Below are positions 56,938 through 64,000 of a stretch of DNA of 64,000 nt, piece by piece. Made by a program: the position numbers and the translations under genes. Within the stretch, counting starts at the first letter, position 1. Each line of letters starts with the position of its first letter. This DNA comes from Cladosporium sp. IMV 00045 (Eukaryota > Ascomycota > Dothideomycetes > Cladosporiales > Cladosporiaceae): NCBI GenBank assembly GCA_001931905.2, contig MSJI02000828.1, forward strand, positions 1 to 64,000, written 5' to 3'. The notes under the pieces were generated by a model. The model did no database searches, was not told the origin of the DNA, and was given only the letters and a program-made list of their open reading frames with translations.

Positions 56938-58123
56938 ATGCGAGCAATGATTGAGCTGACGAATGAAAGTACATAAGTATGATGTATGAAGTAATCCGAT
57001 TCACTGTTGCGCTCATGCTGTCCTTGAACCGCCGATGAGTCTGGACCGAGCGTGTCGTGCTGTGAACAGTCAGGCGGCTTCCGAGAACGACAGGAATTTC
57101 ACCCGGCGTGATGCTGTCGCGAATACTCGTACAGTCCTGGAGCCCAATTATAGATCAGCTGTATCCGATTCCGCGACGAAATGTTTGTGAGTCTAATTCC
57201 TGAGGAGTCGCTGCATTCAATTCACAGATGGGCGGCTCGCGCGCCAATTAGCGTGGCGGCCCATCCCGCTTGACCAATCACCGCTCACTCACAACCTCAA
57301 GCACTCTATTCTCCGACAACAACACAACCTCACTTCACCAACTTGACCCATGTAGCACGAAAGCTCCGGAGGCTTCACCAGCGCCTTTCACTGCTCGAGT
57401 GATTGGGTTGCAGCATCACAGCCATGCGACAGTGAACCGCGGAGACAACCTGGACCCAGGCCTTGCCCGCCATGTACCGCCGTCACTTGCAATCCAAAAC
57501 GCGCATCGCCAGCAGCCTTACAAGGGCAGGCTCGAAATAGCCGGTGAGCTTGATTAGTGTAAAGTAGCAGGATCTTCGGTACAACGGCGGAGGCGCCTGG
57601 TTGGTATCCGAGGCCGCAGAGTCTCTTTCAACATGCCTGCCTTGCAAGTTTCAACGACTTCACTTTCTATCCACATATCCTCCATTCGCGCCGAACCCCT
57701 CCAATTTGGAGCATGTCCCAGTCTCTGCCCTCGTTGCGATCACGGCAGAGTCAGTTTCCCCATAATTACATTCAATTCGTATTTCTTTGTCACAATTGCT
57801 TTGCTATTGACTTAAACAATAGCAGATTTTGCAATCTTATTGTACGAATCTCCTTTGTCACTTCCTATTGTTCACTGCGCCGGCCGCACGACACTCGCTC
57901 TTTTATACACACGGTTCACGTTCTTTGACCGACACCTCGACATTTACTCATCATCGCACCACCTATCTCCAAAGAGCCTGCGCTTTCCGAAATACCGCAT
58001 TACCTGCTGCGCAGGTTCACTATTGAACAGATCCTTGCAGGCTCAAGGCTCACCATCTTCCACATCTACTACGCACCCGGCACAAACAATCCATCGGAAC
58101 TCGCCAGCATTTTATCAACAAAG
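56938..58123. other. Intergenic region of 1.2 kb
   Basis: This holds the 3' flank of the acetyltransferase gene and a long promoter and leader for the secreted protein gene. Frames of 60-100 codons exist, but none looks coding. Confidence 0.55.
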
Positions 58124-59353
58124 ATGGCTTTCTGGACGCTCGTAAGCTTTCTGTCAATCCTCGCATTGCTTCCTCCAAGCGCCATCGCGCACACTTGGAT
58201 TGAGCAAATGCAAGTCATCGGCGAGAATGGCTCCTACGTTGGCGACTATGGCTACCCTCGCGGCTACATGGCCCGTACTGATCCTGGCTTCAACGGATTT
58301 TCAGATGTGTGGCAGCTCCCAAGCCCGATCACAGATATCGGCAAGACTCGCCTCGATGACCAAATGATGGCCTGCCATCCCGCACAGCGCACAGCGAACT
58401 ACTCTTCGGAATACCCAAAACTCTCCGTCACCCCAGGCGCTTACGTCGCGATGAGATATCTTGAGAACGGCCATGTATCCCAGCCGAACATTCCTGAAGG
58501 CAAGCCCAAGGGAAGCGGCACTGTCTACATCTACGGTACCTACGAGCCAAGCGACAGCGAAAAGCTCATGGACGTTCTTTCGTGGAGCTCTGATGGCAAC
58601 GGTGGCAACCGCAAGGGTTTCTTGATGGCTGCTCAGTCCTATGATGATGGAAGGTGCTACCAGATCAACGGCGGTCCTATTAGCGTCAACCGCCAGGCAA
58701 TCGATGGTAAGAATGAAGTCTGGTGTGAGTCAGATCTGTTGATCCCCAAAAACGCTCCGGCAGACAAGACCCTCACCGTGTACTGGGTCTGGAGCTGGCC
58801 CACCGAGGGAACTGGCTGCAAGGATGAGTACTACACCACCTGTTCCGACTTCGACGTCGTCCAAGGAACCGACAAGCTCTCTCCGGCTGCTCAGCACGCC
58901 CTCATCCAGCAGTCTCCTCAAAAGAACGCTGTGAGCGACTACAAGAGCAGAACAGCCTACTCTCCCACCCCAATCCTCATCACCACCCAAGGCTGCCAGG
59001 CAACCGGGGAGCCAGCGGCATCCTCGCCTCCAACCGGCGCTCCCCAGCTCAGCTCAGCCTATAGCGTTCCAGGCAACCTCTCCATCTCCGCTGTAGCGCC
59101 TCCAGCGCCCTCCGCAGCCGACAACGCACCCACTGTCATCACAACCACCGCCCTCGCAACAACCACCGCCCCGAACACCATCATCTTCAAAACCATCACC
59201 GTCCCCGCCGCCGCGGAGCCCTCGAACCCCAGCAGCGACCAAGGCATGATTGGCAAGTACAACAGCAGCGCACATGGTCAGATCGGCCAACGCTCTGAGC
59301 AACACGTCAGCGCCCATGGCAGACTCAGACATAAAGTGCGCAAATTTGTTTAG
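58124..59353 (+). CDS. Secreted DUF7492-type protein with N-terminal His after the signal peptide (LPMO-like candidate)
   Basis: This intronless gene encodes 409 residues. A signal peptide (MAFWTLVSFLSILALLPPSA) should be cleaved after AIA, exposing His23 as the mature N-terminus (HTWIEQMQVIGENGSYVGDY). The body carries GYPRGYMARTDPGF, YVAMRYLENGHVSQPNIPEG, SYDDGRCYQINGGPIS and VYWVWSWPTEGTGC, which I recognise from a conserved fungal secreted family (DUF7492). A mature N-terminal His plus an internal conserved His (ENGHVS) resembles the copper 'histidine brace' of lytic polysaccharide monooxygenases, but activity is not established by sequence. A Thr/Pro/Ala-rich, probably O-glycosylated tail follows, ending in a basic segment. 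No CBM or GPI signal is seen. Confidence 0.8.
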   Translation: MAFWTLVSFLSILALLPPSAIAHTWIEQMQVIGENGSYVGDYGYPRGYMARTDPGFNGFSDVWQLPSPITDIGKTRLDDQMMACHPAQRTANYSSEYPKLSVTPGAYVAMRYLENGHVSQPNIPEGKPKGSGTVYIYGTYEPSDSEKLMDVLSWSSDGNGGNRKGFLMAAQSYDDGRCYQINGGPISVNRQAIDGKNEVWCESDLLIPKNAPADKTLTVYWVWSWPTEGTGCKDEYYTTCSDFDVVQGTDKLSPAAQHALIQQSPQKNAVSDYKSRTAYSPTPILITTQGCQATGEPAASSPPTGAPQLSSAYSVPGNLSISAVAPPAPSAADNAPTVITTTALATTTAPNTIIFKTITVPAAAEPSNPSSDQGMIGKYNSSAHGQIGQRSEQHVSAHGRLRHKVRKFV

Positions 59354-60876
59354 GGAATTGTGAAGCATTTTTTGCTTAGGAGAACTTGATTGAAGGGAAG
59401 GCGCACGTAGCGCTTTTCTTGTTTGGACATGAGAAACGATTATTCTTAGCATGAAGCATGAGGAACAGATACATGCATTGGGGACTGGCGCAATCTGATT
59501 TTTTCGGTCTTTCTTTAACTCATTTTTCTTTTCCTTTTTTCGAGTTGCATTTTTGGTACCTAAGTTCGGAGGGTCTTGCGAGACTGGCTTCTCGATCGAC
59601 CGGCGGATGAACTCTTTGCATGGCAACAAAGGAATTTTGCCAGTCTTCTGGGGAGGCGTTCGTTCTGTGCAATGATTATGAATCCATGGGTTCTGCAGAT
59701 ATGAAATCGCGAAAGCATCAATGAAAAAAACAACAAAAAGGACCCTATCGTCCTCAAAACTCATTCCCTATCCTTCCAAGTTTTTTGTTTGAATAAAGGT
59801 CTTTCCACCCCTGGAGAGCAAATCTCTCAAAATCAAATGTATTCGCCTTCAGCCTTTTCACCTCCCTCTCGAGGTCTCTCACAAAGCATCCCATCCATAC
59901 ACCCAGTATCGTGCATTTAGCAGGCAAGCAAGACAAAATCGCAGCGGCGCTGCGCCCACGCCATATATCGAGAAACCAAAGAAAAGTGAAAACGACTCAT
60001 CCTTAAAAACATAGAAACAGCAAAAAAAGTACCGTTCATCACCAATCCCCTCACTCCAAAAGACCCTTGTTTCTCATCATAGAAAAACCCAAACTAAACA
60101 TAAAACACACATCACGCTTAAACCCATCTCTAAAAGCTAAGCTTGATCGCGATTCTCAAAATTCCCACCTTCTTCTACCAATTTCAAGCCCGAAAGCGCA
60201 CCCTGGCCTCAGCTTTTTGAGAATCCGAAAGGCTTGGATAGTAGCGCGCGTAGTATAGCAGTTATGCTTGAAGCACGCGTTAGCGCCCGTGATGTTTCGA
60301 CCAATGAGTGGAGAAACGTAATATGAACACATACTGATTTGATCCCCCTTTCCCTTCACTACTGGAGGATCAGAACCGACGCACTATGGTAAGAAAAGAC
60401 AGAATGTTTGCCAAAGTCTTGGCAGTTCTATTCTTTGAAGGCACTGGATTTCTGAAAGGATGCACGAAACAGCAAGGTGGAAGAACGAGAATGAAGAGCA
60501 GGGAGCAAGTCTAGGTGACATGTAAAAAGCTACAGGTGTGAATTTCTTTTTCTGCAACACAGAAGAGTTTCTATCCTCATATTCCCGAGCGGTCTACTGC
60601 CACCCTCCTCCAAGGCACACCAATCGTGAGATCGTTCCACATCGACTAGCCTTTTTGGTAGGACGCCAGGCGCCAGAGCTATTTATCTATGCGAAAGAGA
60701 CAAATCATCTCCTCCTCTCAAATTCCGCCTCAGAGCAGAGGAACAGAACGCTCAACCGATTGATCCGTCACGAAAAGAAGGCTCGTCGACCTAAAGACTG
60801 CCATGTGCCATGTGTAATAGGAGAAAGAAGCTCTTGATTATTGATTCAGGGCATCTCAAAGAAGAGAAATAAAAAT
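59354..60876. other. Intergenic region of 1.5 kb
   Basis: Converging 3' flanks of the secreted-protein gene and RPN11 lie here. The region is AT-richer. A tRNA-like stretch near 60240-60300 was examined and does not fold as a tRNA. No gene is called. Confidence 0.55.
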
Positions 60877-63023
60877 CTACTCCTCCCCATCAACATCCAT
60901 ACCCGCGCCTCCATGTCCATTGACGCCATTCGCCGACGCGCCAGCATTGCCCTGGCCGAGGGTGGGCACGGAAGCCTCCTTGTCGATCATCTGCCTGCTG
61001 ACGGCGACGATGTTGTCCTCGATGAGCTCCTGGCCGACGGCCTCGATGTGCTTCTTGGGGTCGACCTTGCCAACGTAGCGGGTGCGCAGCTGCTCCTTGG
61101 ACAGCTCCGTCTCTTCCTGCACGCGCTTGAGGTAGCCCTCGGCGAGGGAGACGAGTTTGGAGAGGTTGGCGTGGTTGTGCTCGCCCTCGTGCGCGAAGTC
61201 CGGCATCGTCAGCGCTTCTGTCCACACCGTCTTGTGCAGGTTCATGAGCATGTTCTCTTCCAGCGCGGTCTTGCGGTAGCCGATGCCTATCGAGTAGTAG
61301 TGCCTGTTGAGGCCGTGGATCAGGGCTTGGATGGAGGGTTTGTTGAGGTGGCCGACGTTGGAGGTGGTTTGCCGGGGTTCTTGGCCGAGCATGAGGGTTT
61401 GCGGGTTGATGAGGCGGAAGGCGTCGATGACCACCTTGCCCTTGACGGATTGGATGGGGTCGATGACGACGGCGACGGCGCGGGGTGTGAGCTGTTCGAA
61501 GGATTGCTGCGTGTTGATGTCGACGCTGGAGAGCCAGCAGCCGAAACCGGGATGTGAGTGGTACCATCCGACGACAGTCTCGGGCCTGAAAGAAGCTGTC
61601 AGCATTTGTCTGCCAAAACATGATCAAGTATCACATACCGTCCAGTCTGTCGCAGCATGTCCATCATCTTGGTCTGGAACACAGGATCCACCGCCTCAAC
61701 TGACACACCGGTACCTGATTGAGGCATAGCGAAGACGTCCACCACGCGGACGGTGTAGTCGTCCACAAACTCTCCCAGCATAAGTCCCATGACTTCCATA
61801 GGTACACCTGCTCTTCCGTGTCTAAGCATCTTCAGGAGCGCGAGAGAAGAGATGTACACGGTTTCGGCGTTGTCGACGATGTTCTGGTCCTGTAAGGAAA
61901 ATTGTCAGCGCGATGTTCATGAAGGCCTGTCAGCGCATTATAATAAGCCTTGCGTTGTAGAGCCGTATGACATCCTGCCAGCGCCATGTTCTGTGGCTGC
62001 CTTGCAACATGTATCGTCCAGCTTGGTCTCCAGATCCAGGCGGGTCCGTTGCGTAGCCCATCATGGTCCTATGAAACATACGTCTGGTCGTATTCTCAGC
62101 AATTCCTGATCGCTGCCACGAGCGAACCTCTCGTCGAATGCTTCTGCGACTCAATGGCCTTGGCCTGCTTGGAGGAGGCGGACCTCTTAAGCCTGTAGCG
62201 AAGCGGTCGGGGAAAAGCTGTTGCCGGCCGAAGCTACCTCGAGGTCCGAGATTCTCGACGGATTGACGACGACTCGCGCGCGGGGCCACATCAACCGCAA
62301 GCGGTGATGCGGGCTCGGGAGTAGCATGAGGCGGCTGAGGTGTCGGCAAAGTCGCGGCTGAGGTTGTAGAACCCGAATCAGACTCGCTGGGTGGGCTCTC
62401 AAGCTCTGATTGCGGCGAAATGGTGCGCCGGCGAAATGGCGGGACAATGTCGTGGATGAGTGTGGATACATCCTCCTCCTCGGCTGTAGGCGTAGTCTGA
62501 TTGTGCTCTTGCCTTTGTTGCTCTTCTTCGCTGGCAGCGTTGGGAGAAGATCCGGCGTTGGTGTTGCGTTCTTCAGCAGCATCGTCTCGACCTTCTTGTG
62601 GCATATTTCGGACGATAGATAGATATATCGTTGGAAGATGTAATTTGATGCCGACTGATTGCGCAAACAGCTTTGGCGTGAAGTCGGGATTCCCGTGCCA
62701 AGCAGCAGGAAAGAAGACAGCATCAAGCAGTGGCAAGTAGAGCTTCCCAGAAGTAACGCAGCCAGGTGCGGTCTCGTACCATCGCAGCTTTCCAACCCAA
62801 AGCTGAACAGCTTGCAAACACCCTGATGTCTTTCTTTTTGATGCATGCTCTTCCTCAATATCCAGATGTAGTAGATCGCAGGACTGGCGGGCGCGGAGGA
62901 CGATCATACACGCAAGGCTCATGATGACACTTGAATCATTGATTAGTTTCTTACCTGCTGAGGGGCACCACCGCCACCGCCCATGCCTTGGGCGGCGGCA
63001 AGCATTCTCGATAAGCGGTCCAT
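60877..63023 (-). CDS. RPN11: 26S proteasome lid deubiquitinase Rpn11 (JAMM metalloprotease)
   Basis: Exons are 63023-62955, 61889-61639 and 61585-60877, giving 342 residues. Rpn11 removes ubiquitin chains from substrates at the proteasome lid. Exon 1 encodes [20 protein letters not shown] plus PQQ. Exon 2 gives [20 protein letters not shown] and [20 protein letters not shown]. Exon 3 carries the JAMM zinc site [17 protein letters not shown], preceded by the catalytic Glu of EVMGLMLGE in exon 2. The C-terminal half ([39 protein letters not shown]) follows the family, with a Gly/Asn-rich extension ending GMDVDGEE. Intron 1 is 1065 nt (61890-62954), very long for this window, and is almost filled by a same-strand ORF. 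Intron 2 is 53 nt. It is divergent from the histone deacetylase gene. Confidence 0.97.
61930..62922 (-). CDS. Same-strand 330-codon ORF nested in RPN11 intron 1
   Basis: The frame runs from ATG 62922 ([18 protein letters not shown]) to a stop at 61930, beginning 32 nt inside the intron donor and ending 40 nt before its acceptor. A second ATG at 62604 (context AAATATGCC, preceded by AT-rich tatc repeats) would give 224 residues starting [12 protein letters not shown]. Composition is protein-like: an acidic Gln/Glu/Asn segment, then [20 protein letters not shown], Ser/Pro-rich stretches, [20 protein letters not shown] and a basic end. I recognise no domain. It could be a nested gene, or an alternative transcript of the RPN11 locus. 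The part before residue 107 is less convincing than the rest. Confidence 0.5.
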   Translation of the reverse strand: MSLACMIVLRARQSCDLLHLDIEEEHASKRKTSGCLQAVQLWVGKLRWYETAPGCVTSGKLYLPLLDAVFFPAAWHGNPDFTPKLFAQSVGIKLHLPTIYLSIVRNMPQEGRDDAAEERNTNAGSSPNAASEEEQQRQEHNQTTPTAEEEDVSTLIHDIVPPFRRRTISPQSELESPPSESDSGSTTSAATLPTPQPPHATPEPASPLAVDVAPRASRRQSVENLGPRGSFGRQQLFPDRFATGLRGPPPPSRPRPLSRRSIRREVRSWQRSGIAENTTRRMFHRTMMGYATDPPGSGDQAGRYMLQGSHRTWRWQDVIRLYNARLIIMR

Positions 63024-63683
63024 GGTGGATTATGTGAAGCGAGTGATTGCGGCGAAGTATTGGAGGTGCTGCGTCGGCAGTCGGCGTGGTGGTGAGAAAG
63101 AGGAAAAGATAGGTAGATTGATGAGGGTGGTGAGTCTGATGAGGATGATGGCGGAGAGGCGGAGGTGGTAGTGGTGGCGGAGGGGAGTTGAGGTGAGTGG
63201 TGGGTGATGGTCAAGGTAAAGAGGTGTTGGTGGTGGTGGTGGTGGTGGTGGTGGACGGACGGTGATGATGATGCTCCAACCAGCTCAAGGCGGCGGAGGC
63301 AACGCGACAGGACGGCTACTCCCGTCTCCATCTTCGAGCTGCCTTGACATGTGCGCCGCCGCTTCGTCTCTCATCTCTCTCTTGACCATCTTCCCACCAC
63401 CATACCTCTCTCCCACTTGACCTCACTTACATCCGCACAATCGCTTCTTGTCGACAGTCGACAAGTACATTGTCCATTTGATCGCTGAGGCGTGTGCGGG
63501 CCTCGGATCAACCACTTCAATCAAATCCACTTGATCCATCCGCCCTCCGAGGCCATTCGAAGCCCACTAAACCAACGCGATTGCGATCAATCTCCCACTT
63601 TTGACTTGACCACAAACACCAATTGCACTCTTCATCATATACAAAACGATCCTCCTCCTTTCTTTCGACAACCTCCCGCAATC
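63024..63683. promoter_or_regulatory. Divergent promoter region between RPN11 and RPD3
   Basis: RPN11 (minus) and the histone deacetylase gene (plus) start 660 bp apart. A TGG trinucleotide run lies on the RPN11 side and a pyrimidine-rich leader on the RPD3 side. I do not assert specific factor sites. Confidence 0.5.
63228..63254. repeat. TGG trinucleotide microsatellite (nine units)
   Basis: Nine uninterrupted TGG units lie in the RPN11/RPD3 divergent region, with further tgg/gga-rich sequence on the left. Length polymorphism between strains is likely. Confidence 0.92.
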
Positions 63684-64000
63684 ATGGCCAACCACCTCGC
63701 GCCTCTGGATGCGCCTGGTGCCGGTATCAACGCTGCGCCCTCACAACCCAAAAAGGTCGCATACTTCTACGACAGTGATGTCGGAAACTATGCCTACAAC
63801 GCCGGTCACCCCATGAAGCCTCATCGCATTCGCATGGCTCACTCCCTCATCATGAACTACAACCTCTACAAGGACCTCGAGATCTACCGCGCCAAACCAG
63901 CGTCCAAGTACGAGATGACGCAGTTTCACACCGACGAGTACGTCGACTTCCTGCAGCGCGTCACTCCTGATAATATGGACAACTTTGGCAAGGAGCAGGG
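63684..64000 (+). CDS. RPD3: Class I histone deacetylase, Rpd3/HDAC1 type, 5' part
   Basis: The start is ATG 63684 (CAATCATGG); the frame stays open for 105 codons to the window end. The protein opens with a short Ala/Pro-rich stretch, then the class I HDAC N-terminal core: KKVAYFYDSDVGNYAYNAGH, PMKPHRIRMAHSLIMNYNLY, and FHTDEYVDFLQRVTPDN. These are hallmarks of Rpd3, the catalytic subunit of Sin3-type nuclear co-repressor complexes. The zinc-binding catalytic residues lie beyond the window. No intron is seen in this part. Confidence 0.95.
   Translation, partial: MANHLAPLDAPGAGINAAPSQPKKVAYFYDSDVGNYAYNAGHPMKPHRIRMAHSLIMNYNLYKDLEIYRAKPASKYEMTQFHTDEYVDFLQRVTPDNMDNFGKEQ

Noticed and set aside
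60235..60320. tRNA-like stretch with 'gtagtatagcagttatgc'
   Set aside because: The D-arm-like piece lacks a matching B-box and acceptor stem on either strand.
1..64000. CRISPR arrays, bacterial operons, integrated virus
   Set aside because: Repeats here are microsatellites or local duplications; genes are eukaryotic with introns, and no viral replication or capsid gene was recognised.

Overview
The window is nuclear DNA of a filamentous ascomycete, most likely a Dothideomycete of the Capnodiales/Mycosphaerellales type. That placement is an inference from gene content and intron style. Introns are short with GTRNGT donors, and the housekeeping proteins are fungal (Prp8, Rpl34, Rpn11, Rpd3, Rrp41). 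No species is claimed.

Layout. 1-8.7 kb: the 3' part of a cyclophilin gene, a 1520-residue conserved fungal protein of unknown function, and a PLP-dependent Cys/Met-metabolism enzyme. 9-30 kb is an accessory region. A block of about 4.5-4.8 kb occurs twice (9451-13966 and 15990-20795). Each copy carries a single-Myb, lysine-rich gene and a two-repeat Myb gene. Between the copies lie a 20-N assembly gap and about 2 kb of AT-rich DNA, in which I recognise a decayed mitochondrial nad1 gene on the minus strand (a NUMT with RIP-like C-to-T/G-to-A decay). A 6.9 kb gene-free stretch and a further two-repeat Myb gene follow. The 9-30 kb region is thus a cluster of Myb-type regulators.

32-64 kb is ordinary, densely packed housekeeping DNA: a complex I assembly factor (NDUFAF3-like), a small hypothetical gene, PRP8 divergent from RPL34, a DUF2231 membrane protein, a peroxisomal-type 2-hydroxyacid oxidase, an intron-bearing tRNA-Leu(CAG), an FMP42-like transporter, a DOMON/cytochrome b561 protein with an apparent signal-peptide frameshift, exosome RRP41 divergent from an ERCC6L2-like SNF2 ATPase, a GNAT acetyltransferase, a secreted DUF7492-type protein with an exposed N-terminal His, RPN11, and the first 105 codons of an RPD3-type histone deacetylase. 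RPN11 intron 1 is almost filled by a same-strand 330-codon ORF.

The best candidates for something undescribed are the nested ORF in RPN11, the duplicated Myb locus with its RIP-like NUMT junction, and the small family of lysine-rich single-Myb proteins sharing a 'QKSITITFGG' start. Exon boundaries were derived by hand from splice consensus and family conservation, with no alignment or transcript data.
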